From NCBI RefSeq assembly GCF_000717245.1, contig NZ_JNYQ01000005.1:124001-188000 (forward strand): DNA of 64,000 nt, given 5' to 3'. Under the pieces are notes generated by a model, which worked only from the letters and a program-made list of their open reading frames with translations, was not told the DNA's origin and searched no databases. Positions within the stretch are counted from its first letter, which is position 1, and the number at the start of each line of letters is the position of its first letter. This DNA is from Kitasatospora papulosa (GTDB lineage: Bacteria > Actinomycetota > Actinomycetes > Streptomycetales > Streptomycetaceae). Below are positions 25,449-33,581 of this stretch, one piece after another. The translations under genes and the position numbers were made by a program.

Positions 25449-26351
25449 ATGACTCAGTCGCACCCCAGGATCAGCAAAGCTGTTATTCCAGCTGCAGGTC
25501 TCGGCACCCGGTTCCTGCCGGCCACCAAGGCCACTCCCAAGGAGATGCTGCCTGTCGTCGACAAGCCGGCCATCCAGTATGTGGTCGAGGAAGCCGTCGC
25601 GGCGGGTCTCTCCGACGTACTGATGATCACCGGCCGGAACAAGCGTCCGCTGGAGGACCACTTCGACCGGAACTACGAGCTGGAGTCCGCGCTGACCCGC
25701 AAGGGAGACGCGGAACGCCTCTCCAGGGTCCAGGAGTCCAGCGACCTGGCCACCATGCACTACGTACGCCAGGGCGACCCGCGCGGTCTCGGCCACGCCG
25801 TCCTCTGCGCCGCGCCGCACGTGGGAGACCAGCCGTTCGCCGTCCTCCTCGGTGACGACCTCATCGACCCGCGCGACCCCCTGCTCGCCCGGATGGTCGA
25901 GATCCAGGAGCGCGAGGGCGGCAGCGTCGTCGCGCTGATGGAGGTGGACCCCGCGCAGATCCACATGTACGGCTGCGCCGCCACCGAGGCGACCGCCGAC
26001 TGCGACGTCGTCCGGGTCACCGGGCTCGTCGAGAAGCCCGAACCCGCCGAGGCGCCCAGCAACCTCGCCGTCATCGGCCGCTACGTCCTGGACCCCGCCG
26101 TCTTCGACATACTGCGACGGACCGAGCCCGGCCGCGGCGGCGAGATCCAGCTCACGGACGCGCTCCAGCTGCTGGCCGAGGACGAGAAGATCGGCGGGCC
26201 GGTGCACGGTGTCGTCTTCAAGGGCCGCCGGTACGACACCGGGGACCGTGGAGACTATCTGCGTGCCATTGTCAGACTCGCGTGCGAACGTGAGGACCTG
26301 GGCCCGGACTTCCGGACCTGGCTGCGCAGTTTCGTCACCGAGGAGTTGTAA
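25449..26351 (+). CDS. galU: UTP-glucose-1-phosphate uridylyltransferase
   Basis: 300 residues. N-terminal nucleotide-binding motif KAVIPAAGLGTRFLPATKATPKEMLPVVDKP is diagnostic; further on are YVRQGDPRGLGHAVLCA, LLGDDLID (metal-binding D) and LVEKPEP. Makes UDP-glucose from UTP and glucose-1-phosphate for cell-wall sugars and trehalose. First gene of galU - glp - (moaC - mog - rimJ) - sepX, with the next start only 5 bp after its stop. Start lacks an SD and is probably leaderless. Confidence 0.93.
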   Translation: MTQSHPRISKAVIPAAGLGTRFLPATKATPKEMLPVVDKPAIQYVVEEAVAAGLSDVLMITGRNKRPLEDHFDRNYELESALTRKGDAERLSRVQESSDLATMHYVRQGDPRGLGHAVLCAAPHVGDQPFAVLLGDDLIDPRDPLLARMVEIQEREGGSVVALMEVDPAQIHMYGCAATEATADCDVVRVTGLVEKPEPAEAPSNLAVIGRYVLDPAVFDILRRTEPGRGGEIQLTDALQLLAEDEKIGGPVHGVVFKGRRYDTGDRGDYLRAIVRLACEREDLGPDFRTWLRSFVTEEL

Positions 26352-26355
26352 CAGC

Positions 26356-27666
26356 TTGAGCGGCACGATCTGGTCCGTGGACGAGCACCTGGAGGACATC
26401 CTCGCGGCGGTGAAGCCGCTCGAGCCCATCGAGCTGCACCTGCCCGACGCCCAGGGATGCGTCCTGGTCGATGACGTCGTGGTGCAGGTCGCCCTGCCGC
26501 CCTTCGACAACAGTTCGATGGACGGGTACGCCGTCCGTATCTCCGATGTCGAGGGTGCCAGCGAGGAGTTCCCCGCCGTCCTCACCGTCATCGGTGACGT
26601 CGCGGCGGGCGACGGAGGCCTGCCCGACGGCCGGTCCGTGGGGCCCGGCGAGGCCGCCCGCATCATGACCGGCGCCCCGCTCCCCGCGGGCGCCGAGGCG
26701 GTCGTCCCGGTCGAGTGGACCGACGGGGGCACGGGTGCCGGCCCGGCCGAGAGCATGCGGGCCCACAGCGACGCCCCGGAGGGGGCGAGCGGTGAGGTCC
26801 GCGTCCACCGTCCGGTGAAGCCCCGCGCCCATGTCCGGGCCAAGGGCAGCGACGTGAAGCCCGGCGACCTGGCGCTGCGCGCGGGCTCGGTCGTCGGCCC
26901 CCCGCAGATCGGCCTGCTCGCCGCGATCGGCCGCTCGACGGTGCGGGTGCGGCCCCGCCCGCGCGTCGTCGTGCTGTCCACCGGCAGTGAGCTGGCGCAG
27001 CCGGGCGAGGAGTTGACCGGCGGCCGGATCTACGACTCCAACAGCTTCGCCCTGACGGCCGCCGCCCGGGACGCGGGAGCCATCGCCTACCGCGTGCCGG
27101 CCGTCGCCGACGACGCCGAGACGCTGCGGGCCACGATCGAGGACCAGCTGATCCGCGCCGACATCGTCGTCACCACGGGCGGTGTGAGCGTCGGGGCGTA
27201 CGACGTGGTCAAGGAGGCCCTGTCCTCCGTGGGCGACGAGGACGCGGCGGGCGGGGGCGTCGACTTCCGCAAGCTCGCCATGCAGCCGGGCAAGCCGCAG
27301 GGCTTCGGCTCGATCGGGCCGGAGCACACGCCGCTGCTGGCCCTGCCCGGCAACCCGGTCTCCTCGTACGTCTCCTTCGAGCTGTTCGTCCGGCCGGCGA
27401 TCCTGACGCTCATGGGTCTCGAGGACGTCCACCGCCCGTCGGTCCGGGCCACGTTGGACACCGACGCGGCACTCTCCTCGCCGCCCGGCAAGCGCCAGTT
27501 CCTGCGGGGCACGTACGACGCGGAGGCTGGCACGGTGACCCCCGTCGGAGGGCCCGGATCGCATCTGATCGCCGCGCTCGCCCAGGCGGACGCGCTGATC
27601 GTGCTGCCCGAGGACGTCACCTCCGCCGAGCCCGGCACGGAGGCCGAGGTGATCCTCCTCCGCTGA
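26356..27666 (+). CDS. glp: MoeA-family protein: molybdotransferase and/or divisome protein Glp
   Basis: 436 residues. MoeA features are intact: PPFDNSSMDGYAV, RIMTGAPLPAGAEAVVPVE, VVLSTGSELAQPGE, YDSNSF, TTGGVSVGAYDVV, MQPGKPQGFG and LPGNPVSSYVSFELFV. It can therefore insert molybdate into molybdopterin. However, this chromosomal slot (after galU, ahead of rimJ and sepX) is that of corynebacterial Glp, a gephyrin/MoeA-like protein which binds FtsZ and the SepX-like receptor GLPR. Both roles are possible. TTG 26356 is chosen: aggag lies 10 nt upstream and the galU stop is 5 bp before it. Confidence 0.85.
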   Translation: MSGTIWSVDEHLEDILAAVKPLEPIELHLPDAQGCVLVDDVVVQVALPPFDNSSMDGYAVRISDVEGASEEFPAVLTVIGDVAAGDGGLPDGRSVGPGEAARIMTGAPLPAGAEAVVPVEWTDGGTGAGPAESMRAHSDAPEGASGEVRVHRPVKPRAHVRAKGSDVKPGDLALRAGSVVGPPQIGLLAAIGRSTVRVRPRPRVVVLSTGSELAQPGEELTGGRIYDSNSFALTAAARDAGAIAYRVPAVADDAETLRATIEDQLIRADIVVTTGGVSVGAYDVVKEALSSVGDEDAAGGGVDFRKLAMQPGKPQGFGSIGPEHTPLLALPGNPVSSYVSFELFVRPAILTLMGLEDVHRPSVRATLDTDAALSSPPGKRQFLRGTYDAEAGTVTPVGGPGSHLIAALAQADALIVLPEDVTSAEPGTEAEVILLR

Positions 27667-27792
27667 CTTCCCGGCGGTGGCGGTACGGTGTCTGGCGCTG
27701 TGCCTTACCGGGGGAAGCTCCCCGGGCCCGCCGCTCCGCCCCTCGGCGCGGGACGGACGGGCAACCGGCGCCCTACCGCTAGGCGGAGTGAG

Positions 27793-28293
27793 TTGAGTAC
27801 GCAGAACAGGCTGACGCACATCGACGAGGCGGGCGCCGCCCGCATGGTCGACGTGTCGGAGAAGGACGTCACCACCCGTGTCGCCCGGGCGAGCGGCCGG
27901 GTCCTCGTGTCGCCGCGTGTCGTCGAACTCCTCAGGGGCGAGGGCGTCCCGAAGGGGGACGCGCTCGCCACCGCGCGCATCGCCGGGATCATGGGGGCCA
28001 AACGCACCCCGGACCTGATCCCGCTCTGCCACCCGCTGGCCGTGTCCGGTGTCAAGGTCGACCTGAGCGTCGCCGACGACGCGGTGGAGATCCTGGCCGT
28101 CGTGAAGACCACGGACCGTACGGGGGTCGAGATGGAAGCCCTGACCGCCGTGTCGGTCGCCGCGCTCACGGTGATCGACATGGTCAAGGCGGTCGACAAG
28201 AGCGCGGTGATCACGGACGTGCGGGTCGAGGCGAAGTCGGGCGGGAAGTCCGGCGACTACCGGCGCCCCGCGCCGGAGGGGGCTGACGCATGA
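27793..28293 (+). CDS. moaC: Cyclic pyranopterin monophosphate synthase MoaC
   Basis: 166 residues. Seen: LTHIDEAGAARMVDVSEKDVTTRVARASGRV, GDALATARIAGIMGAKRTPDLIPLCHPL (active-site region) and GVEMEALTAVSVAALTVIDMVKAVDK. Converts the GTP-derived intermediate to cyclic pyranopterin monophosphate, the first step of molybdopterin synthesis with MoaA. TTG 27793 with aggcgga upstream; another TTG start in this operon. The product feeds the MoeA-like neighbour and could serve the molybdoenzyme at 11.3 kb. Confidence 0.93.
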   Translation: MSTQNRLTHIDEAGAARMVDVSEKDVTTRVARASGRVLVSPRVVELLRGEGVPKGDALATARIAGIMGAKRTPDLIPLCHPLAVSGVKVDLSVADDAVEILAVVKTTDRTGVEMEALTAVSVAALTVIDMVKAVDKSAVITDVRVEAKSGGKSGDYRRPAPEGADA

Positions 28294-28814
28294 CCGCGCC
28301 CGGCAGCGCACCTGCCACCGGCGGATACCGCGCCCTCGTCGTGACCGCCTCGAACCGCGCCTCCGCCGGTGTCTACGCCGACAAGGGCGGCCCGCTCATC
28401 TCCGAGGCCCTCACCGGCCTCGGGTTCGCCGTCGACGGCCCGCAGGTCGTTCCCGACGGCGATCCGGTGGAGGCCGCCCTGCGGGCCGGCGTCGCCGCGG
28501 GCTACGACGTGATCGTCACCACCGGCGGGACCGGGATCTCGCCCACCGACGCCACGCCCGAGGCCACCCGGCGTGTGCTGGACCGTGAGATCCCGGGCAT
28601 CGCCGAGGCGATCCGTGCCGAGGGCCGTGACAAGGTCCCCACCGCCGCGCTCTCGCGCGGCCTCGCGGGCATCGCGGACGGCACCCTCGTCGTGAACCTG
28701 CCCGGCTCGACCGGCGGGGTGCGCGACGGGCTCGCGGTCCTGAGCAGGCTTCTGGTGCACGCCGTCGACCAGGTGCGCGGCGGCGACCACCCCCGACCGG
28801 GGAGCCCGAGCTGA
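28290..28814 (+). CDS. MogA/MoaB-family molybdopterin adenylyltransferase
   Basis: 174 residues. Signature TTGGTGISPTDATPEATRRVLDREIPGIAEAIR is the MogA/MoaB pterin-binding loop; N-terminal ALVVTASNRASAGVYADKGGPLI and C-terminal NLPGSTGGVRDGL also match. Adenylates molybdopterin before MoeA inserts molybdate. ATG overlaps the moaC stop by ATGA, so translation is coupled. Confidence 0.92.
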   Translation: MTAPGSAPATGGYRALVVTASNRASAGVYADKGGPLISEALTGLGFAVDGPQVVPDGDPVEAALRAGVAAGYDVIVTTGGTGISPTDATPEATRRVLDREIPGIAEAIRAEGRDKVPTAALSRGLAGIADGTLVVNLPGSTGGVRDGLAVLSRLLVHAVDQVRGGDHPRPGSPS

Positions 28815-28831
28815 ACGTCCGGACCTGGCCG

Positions 28832-29461
28832 GTGATCCTGACCGACGGCACCGTCACCCTCCGCCCCATAAAGCTGCGTGACCAGAGCGTCTGGCGCGAG
28901 GTCAACCGGCGTAACCGGGAATGGCTGCGCCCCTGGGAGGCGACCGTCCCGCCACCGGCCCCCGGCGGCCCGGTGGCTCAGCGCCCCACCTACCGGCAGA
29001 TGATCCGCCACCTGCGCACCGAGGCGAACGCCGGCCGGATGCTGCCGTTCGCCATCGAGTACGAGGGCCGTCTGGTCGGGCAGTTGACGGTGGCCGGCAT
29101 CACCTGGGGCTCGATGTGCTCGGGCCATGTCGGCTACTGGGTCGACCGGAGCGTGGCGGGGCGCGGCGTCATGCCGACCGCGGTCGCGCTCGCCGTCGAC
29201 CACTGCTTCCGCACGGTCGGACTGCACCGGATCGAGGTGTGCATTCGGCCCGAGAACGGCCCCAGCCGACGGGTCGTGGAGAAACTCGGATTCCGTGCGG
29301 AAGGGCTGCGTCCACGCTATCTGCACATCGACGGCGCATGGCGGGACCACCTGATCTTCGCCCTCACCGCCGAGGAAGTGCCGGACGGGCTGCTGAGACG
29401 TTGGCGCAGGGTGCGGCCGGGTACATCCGGAACGCCGCACACGCCCGGCGAAATAAAATAA
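28832..29461 (+). CDS. RimJ/RimL-family N-acetyltransferase
   Basis: 209 residues, GNAT fold: LTDGTVTLRPIKLRDQSVWREVNRRNREWL, then GHVGYWVDRSVAGRGVMPTAVALAVDHCF (acetyl-CoA loop), HRIEVCIRPENGPSRRVVEKLGFRAEGL. The family acetylates protein N-termini or small amines. GTG 28832 is taken, but a CTG at 28811 that overlaps the mog stop (CTGA) has ggggag before it and would add LNVRTWPV, which looks like native sequence, so a CTG start is a real alternative. rimJ adjacency to galU/glp/sepX is conserved in actinobacteria as I recall. Confidence 0.85.
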   Translation: MILTDGTVTLRPIKLRDQSVWREVNRRNREWLRPWEATVPPPAPGGPVAQRPTYRQMIRHLRTEANAGRMLPFAIEYEGRLVGQLTVAGITWGSMCSGHVGYWVDRSVAGRGVMPTAVALAVDHCFRTVGLHRIEVCIRPENGPSRRVVEKLGFRAEGLRPRYLHIDGAWRDHLIFALTAEEVPDGLLRRWRRVRPGTSGTPHTPGEIK

Positions 29462-29606
29462 GTGTTCGAATTTGATCGATCCGCGAGGGTAATCGGCATC
29501 ACTTTCGTCGACTGTTGACCCGAACAATCGCAAAAAAAGTCCGTCATATGAGCCTGATCGTGCGACACACCGGGCCAATTGGCGGATGCTGCCGTGCAAA
29601 CCCCTC
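29462..29606. other. AT-rich intergenic segment before sepX
   Basis: About 145 bp at roughly half GC, far below the surrounding 72 %, with an A7 run (29533-29539) and an inverted pair TGTTCG / CGAACA around 29463 and 29521. Probably the sepX regulatory region; nothing coding is seen. Confidence 0.4.
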
Positions 29607-29612
29607 TACGGT
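29607..29612 (+). promoter_or_regulatory. -10 box of sepX, leaderless start
   Basis: TACGGT ends 6 nt before GTG 29619; no clear SD. Confidence 0.45.
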
Positions 29613-29618
29613 GTGAGC

Positions 29619-30716
29619 GTGAGCAGCAGCGGCCTCATCTACGCAGTCATCGTCGGTGCATGGGCCGCCTACTTGGTGCCGATGTGGCTCCGCAGGCAGG
29701 ACGAGCTCAATGAAGCGCGTCCGACGGAACGCTTCAGCACCGCCATCCGGCTGCTGTCCGGACGGGCGGCCATGGAGCGCCGTTATGCCAAGGAGCTGCG
29801 GGAGCGGGATGCCGAGGAGGCGCCTGGCGACGTGGACCCGGATGCCGTCACGGACCGTATGGAGTCCGTCGACGTCCGGGCCTTTTCCGCGCCTCCGGCA
29901 CATACGGAAGTACGGTTGCACGACCCGGCACCCGACCGGGCCGAGCAGGACCGCCCGCCGGCCCAGGCACGGCGCCGACGCCCCTCCGGCGCGGAGTCGG
30001 AGCGCGAGCGGCGTCGCCGGTCGCAGGTCCTGGCGCGCCGGCGGCGTACGACCACGGTGCTCTTCATGGCCTTCACGCTCGGCGCGATCGTCGCGGCGGT
30101 GGGCGGACTCCGCTTCCTGTGGGCGCCGGCCGTTCCCGCGGTGCTCCTGAGCACGTACATCGTTCATCTGCGTGGTCAGGAGCGTCGCCGGTTCGTCTTC
30201 ACGATGGACCGACGGCGTGCCGAGGTGGCCGCGCAGCGGCTGCGCGAGAACCACACCCGCAGGCACCAGCCCGCGTCCTCGGCTCCGGCCGAGCCCGACG
30301 AGGAGCCTGGAGGGGCGTCCGCACCGGCTCCGACGGTCTCCCCCCAGGAGGCCGGCCGGCGTGCGCTGGTCGAGCAGACCGACCATGCGGAGTGGGTGGA
30401 CCAGCAGCGCGAGCGCGGACCCGCCCAGGGCGACAGCTGGGAGCCCGTCCCGGTGCCGCTGCCGACCTACGTCACCGCTCCCGTCGCCCCGCGTACCAGG
30501 GGCGGGGTCGAGGTCGGCGATCCGGAGACGTGGAGCGCGGCCCGGTCCAGTCAGGCGGACCCCACCCGGACGGGCAGCCACGAGGTCGCCGCACCCGACG
30601 AGGAGCCCGCTCCGCGCCGCCGCGTCACCCCGCCCAGGCGCACCCGCGACCGTGGCCGCACGCCCCTCTTCGACCAGTACGACGACGAGGACAGGCCGCG
30701 CGCGGCCAACGAGTGA
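29619..30716 (+). CDS. sepX: SepX-type actinobacterial divisome membrane protein
   Basis: 365 residues. N-terminal SSSGLIYAVIVGAWAAYLVPMWLRRQDELNEA then ARPTERFSTAIRLLSGRAAMERRY is the highly conserved SepX start. A paired hydrophobic segment (TTTVLFMAFTLGAIVAAVGGLRFLWAPAVPAVLLSTYIVHL) follows a basic Arg-rich stretch. The rest is a disordered Pro/Arg/Glu-rich cytoplasmic tail ending FDQYDDED. SepX supports FtsZ-ring formation at hyphal cross-walls and sporulation septa in Streptomyces; its corynebacterial counterpart GLPR is the receptor of the MoeA-like Glp, encoded here four genes upstream. GTG 29619 gives the conserved MSSSGLIY start. Confidence 0.88.
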   Translation: MSSSGLIYAVIVGAWAAYLVPMWLRRQDELNEARPTERFSTAIRLLSGRAAMERRYAKELRERDAEEAPGDVDPDAVTDRMESVDVRAFSAPPAHTEVRLHDPAPDRAEQDRPPAQARRRRPSGAESERERRRRSQVLARRRRTTTVLFMAFTLGAIVAAVGGLRFLWAPAVPAVLLSTYIVHLRGQERRRFVFTMDRRRAEVAAQRLRENHTRRHQPASSAPAEPDEEPGGASAPAPTVSPQEAGRRALVEQTDHAEWVDQQRERGPAQGDSWEPVPVPLPTYVTAPVAPRTRGGVEVGDPETWSAARSSQADPTRTGSHEVAAPDEEPAPRRRVTPPRRTRDRGRTPLFDQYDDEDRPRAANE

Positions 30717-30751
30717 CGCGCCCCCGCCGAAACTGTCCTCATTCCCTTCCT

Positions 30752-30783
30752 GATGCCGCCGCCGGGTCCCCGGTGGCGGCATC
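30752..30783 (+). terminator. Terminator after sepX
   Basis: 15-bp stem with one mismatch, 30752-30766 / 30769-30783, 35 bp after the stop. Confidence 0.7.
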
Positions 30784-30939
30784 GGTGCCCGGAGCCCCGG
30801 CGCGGGTCGGCGGTCCCGGCGATCACGGAGCGACTTCGGCGCTTCCCTTCGGGGAAGTGCGAGACCCCGGCTCGGTGACCTGCCGGGATACGGATTTCCG
30901 AGCACCCCCATCGGGGTGCTAGAGTTTCACTCGTTGCAA

Positions 30940-31013
30940 GGGCCTGTGGCGCAGTCTGGTAGCGCACCTCGTTCGCATCGAGGGGGTCTGGGGTTCAAAT
31001 CCCCACAGGTCCA
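30940..31013 (+). tRNA. tRNA-Ala (anticodon CGC)
   Basis: 74-nt cloverleaf: acceptor GGGCCTG / CAGGTCC, D arm GCGC/GCGC, anticodon stem CCTCG/CGAGG with loop TTCGCAT (anticodon CGC, reads GCG), T arm TGGGG-TTCAAAT-CCCCA. The G3-U70 pair, the alanine identity element, is present. The CCA end is not encoded (CCG follows). TAGAGT at 30920-30925 is a likely -10, next to a small hairpin 30901-30920. Confidence 0.97.
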
Positions 31014-31021
31014 CCGCACAC

Positions 31022-31061
31022 ACGAGATCCCGCCCGATCGAAAGATCGGGCGGGATCTCGT
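31022..31061 (+). terminator. tRNA terminator
   Basis: Perfect 18-bp stem 31022-31039 / 31044-31061 with a GAAA tetraloop, followed by TCGTTT. Confidence 0.9.
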
Positions 31062-31108
31062 CGTTTCCCCGCCACGGGATGGCCGGCCGTGCTGTCAGGG
31101 CCGTGGCG

Positions 31109-31145
31109 GTGTCCGGAACTGTACGGGGCCTGTCGTTCCGGACAC
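31109..31145. promoter_or_regulatory. Inverted repeat before the saccharopine-dehydrogenase-like gene
   Basis: Perfect 11-bp arms GTGTCCGGAAC / GTTCCGGACAC, 15-bp spacer, 66 bp before the start. Spacing and position suggest an operator; no linked regulator gene was found. Confidence 0.45.
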
Positions 31146-31211
31146 TCATGCCGGAGTGCGCCTCCGCGCCACGATGGTCGTCATCGGTCGGCGAGGCACG
31201 GGGGAGAGAGC

Positions 31212-32252
31212 ATGACGACGAACAACACGGTCGCGGTCTACGGGGCTTACGGGCACACCGGACGATTCGTGGTGGCCGAGCTGCTGGAGCGCGGGTTCGT
31301 TCCCGTGCTCGCCGGGCGCGACGAGGAGAAGCTGAGGGCGCTCGCGGAGGAACGTCCCGGGCTCGACGTCGCAGTGGCGTCGGTGGACGATCCGGCGTCT
31401 CTCGACCGGGCCTTGGCCGGTGCGGCGGCTGTCGTCAACAGCGCCGGTCCCTTCGCCACGACGGCCGCCCCGCTGATCGAGGCCGCGCTGCGTGCGGGGA
31501 TCGCGTACGTGGACGTCGCGGCCGAGATCGAGGCCAACGCCGATACCTTCGCCCACTTCGCGGACCGGGCCCGCGCCGCGGGAGCGGTGGTCGTCCCCGC
31601 CATGGCCTTCTTCGGTGGTCTGGGTGACCTGCTGGCCACCGCTGCGATGGGTGACTGGGCCACGGCGGACGAGGCGCACATCGCGTACGGGCTGAGCAGT
31701 TGGCATCCCACGGAGGGGACACGGGCCGCCGGCAAGGTCTCGGGGGAGCGGCGCGACGGCCGGCGGGTCCGTTACGCGAAGGGGCGACTGGAGTACCACG
31801 ACGACGCGCTGCCCACCCTGGAGTGGGTCTTCCCCGAGCCGACGGGAGTCAGGACCGTCCTCGGCGAGTTCACGATGGCCGACGTCGTCACCGTGCCCAG
31901 CCACTTGGCCATCCCCGAGGTGACCACCTACATGACGACCGAGGCGGCCGGCGATCTGGCGGCCCCGGACACCCCGGCGCCGGCCGCTGTCGACGGGAGC
32001 GGCCGCTCCGCGCAGACCTTCCTCGTCGACGTCGTCGTGCGCTCGGGTGAGGAGGAACGACGTGCGGTGGCACGGGGTCAGGACATCTACGCCGTCACGG
32101 CGCCGCTGGCGGTGGAAGCGGTCTCCCGCATCCTCGCGGGGCGCATAAGGGCGGTCGGTGTCGCCTCCGCGGGCCGTATCTTCGACGCCGCCGATTTCCT
32201 CCACGCGCTGTCCGCGCATCTCTCCTTCGAGACGCATGACCCCCGGACGTGA
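31212..32252 (+). CDS. Saccharopine dehydrogenase-like NAD(P)-binding protein
   Basis: 346 residues. N-terminal Rossmann motif VAVYGAYGHTGRFVVAELLERG binds NAD(P); DVAVASVDDPASLDRALAGAAAVVNSAGPF and AGIAYVDVAAE are typical of the trans-acting enoyl reductase/saccharopine-dehydrogenase-like group. ATG 31212 has gggagagag upstream. Monocistronic after the tRNA. Substrate unknown; members in mycobacteria act in lipid tailoring, in plants and fungi on amino acids. Confidence 0.8.
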   Translation: MTTNNTVAVYGAYGHTGRFVVAELLERGFVPVLAGRDEEKLRALAEERPGLDVAVASVDDPASLDRALAGAAAVVNSAGPFATTAAPLIEAALRAGIAYVDVAAEIEANADTFAHFADRARAAGAVVVPAMAFFGGLGDLLATAAMGDWATADEAHIAYGLSSWHPTEGTRAAGKVSGERRDGRRVRYAKGRLEYHDDALPTLEWVFPEPTGVRTVLGEFTMADVVTVPSHLAIPEVTTYMTTEAAGDLAAPDTPAPAAVDGSGRSAQTFLVDVVVRSGEEERRAVARGQDIYAVTAPLAVEAVSRILAGRIRAVGVASAGRIFDAADFLHALSAHLSFETHDPRT

Positions 32253-32539
32253 CGGGCGCGCCGGTACCGGCGGCGGAGCGCACAAGCGGAAAGACTCGAT
32301 CCGAGTAGTGCGGACGATCTCTCCCTGAGTACTGTGCGGCATCGGATGACGGGCATCCTGCCCGGAGCCGCCCTCGTGGCAACGCGCCGGCGCCCCGGCC
32401 CTCGTCCCGCACGACAGCGTCTCGGCGGCGGGGGCGTCGTACCGGGGGACGGCGACTCGTTCCCCGGCCTCGGCCGTGCAGCTGCTCGCGTCGCCGGCAT
32501 CGGCGACGCGCGTGCCGCCGATGTGGCGGAGGCCAGAAA
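32253..32539. other. Intergenic region with a coding-like remnant
   Basis: 287 bp. From 32392 to about 32530 one frame has very high third-position GC and reads A-P-A-L-V-P-H-D-S-V-S-A-A-G..., like a processed signal or propeptide region, but it has no start; a start-bearing frame (ATG 32346, MTGILPGAALVAT) sits in a different phase. Suggests a frameshifted N-terminus of an exported protein. Confidence 0.3.
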
Positions 32540-33415
32540 GTGAGCAGACAGATGCAACCCACGTTCGTACTGGTTCACGGAGCTTTCGCGAACTCCTTCT
32601 CCTTCGCGCCGCTCCAAGCCGAACTCGGCCTCCTCGGGCACCGCTCCGCCGCCGTCGACCTTCCGGGGCACGGTTTCGCGGCCACGTACCCGGGTGCCTA
32701 CCAGGCGCCGCAGGACCTCGAAGCGCTTGCCACCGCCCCCGGGGCCATCAAGGGCGTCACGCTCGCCGACAACGTCGCGCACCTGATCGGGATACTGGAG
32801 CGGGCCAAGCGGAACGGGCCCGTCATCCTCGTCTCGCACAGCCGCGGCGGTCTGACGGCCACCGTCGCGGCCAATCAGCGGCCCGACCTGATCGACCGCA
32901 TCGTCTACGTCTCCGCCTGGTGCCCCGTCGACCTGAGCGTCGGCGGCTACTACGCCGAGCCCGAGATGGCCACGGTCGACGCCGGAGCGCTGGCCTCGGC
33001 GATGGTCGGGAACCCTGCCGAACTCGGGCTGCTGCGCTCGAACTTCCGCACCGCGGACCCCGGTGCCCTCGCGGCCTTCAAGGCGGCTTTCCTCGCCGAC
33101 GGTACGGACGAGGAGTTCATGGTCTTCCTCAACACCTTCCAGCCCGACGAGAACCTCGACACCGGAACACCCGACGACCGGGCGCAGGCCGACACCTGGG
33201 GGCGGATCCCCAAGTCGTACGTCCGGCTGACCGAGGACACCAGCGTGCCGGTCGCCGTGCAGGACCGGATGATCCGCGAGGGCGACGCGCTGACGCCGGA
33301 GAACCCCTACGACGTCCGTACGCTCACCAGCAGCCACCTGAAGTGGTTGGTCGAGCCGGCCCCGGCGGCCCGGGTCCTGGGCGAGATCGCCGCGCTCCTG
33401 CCCGCACAGTCGTGA
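32540..33415 (+). CDS. Alpha/beta hydrolase (EstC-like esterase)
   Basis: 291 residues. Oxyanion region TFVLVHGAFANSFSF at the N-terminus, nucleophile elbow LVSHSRGGLTA (Ser in S-x-S-x-G), late histidine in TSSHLKWLVEPAP, close to the salicylate-esterase/hydroxynitrile-lyase-like group (VHGAF). GTG 32540 is chosen for ggagg 7 nt upstream; ATG 32552 is in frame. No signal peptide in this frame, although the region just upstream looks like a lost one. Probably hydrolyses small esters. Confidence 0.85.
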   Translation: MSRQMQPTFVLVHGAFANSFSFAPLQAELGLLGHRSAAVDLPGHGFAATYPGAYQAPQDLEALATAPGAIKGVTLADNVAHLIGILERAKRNGPVILVSHSRGGLTATVAANQRPDLIDRIVYVSAWCPVDLSVGGYYAEPEMATVDAGALASAMVGNPAELGLLRSNFRTADPGALAAFKAAFLADGTDEEFMVFLNTFQPDENLDTGTPDDRAQADTWGRIPKSYVRLTEDTSVPVAVQDRMIREGDALTPENPYDVRTLTSSHLKWLVEPAPAARVLGEIAALLPAQS

Positions 33416-33453
33416 CCCGCGGAGTCGTACGGCCCGCGGGCCCATGACCCGCG

Positions 33454-33489
33454 CGACACGTGCCCCGGCCGTACCCGGGGCACGTGTCG
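33454..33489 (+). terminator. Terminator after the EstC-like gene
   Basis: Perfect 15-bp stem 33454-33468 / 33475-33489 with a 6-nt loop. Confidence 0.8.
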
Positions 33490-33506
33490 GCCGGTGGCCG
33501 ACGGGC

Positions 33507-33581
33507 GCCTGTCCGCGGGCTGCCTGTCCGCGGGCTGCCTGTCCGCGGGCTGCCTGCCCGCGGGCTGCCTGCCCGCGGGCT
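33507..33581. repeat. Five 15-bp tandem repeats
   Basis: Units GCCTGTCCGCGGGCT (three copies, from 33507) then GCCTGCCCGCGGGCT (two copies, to 33581). Each holds CCGCGG. They abut the stop codon of the minus-strand DUF1772 gene. Confidence 0.95.

Noticed and set aside
27667..27792. Molybdenum-cofactor riboswitch before moaC
   Set aside because: Only a short CCGGGG hairpin is visible; no Moco-motif features could be recognised.
30940..31061. Integrated element at the tRNA gene
   Set aside because: No integrase, no duplicated tRNA 3' end; the downstream hairpin is a normal terminator.
33507..33581. CRISPR array
   Set aside because: Direct 15-bp units without spacers and no cas genes.
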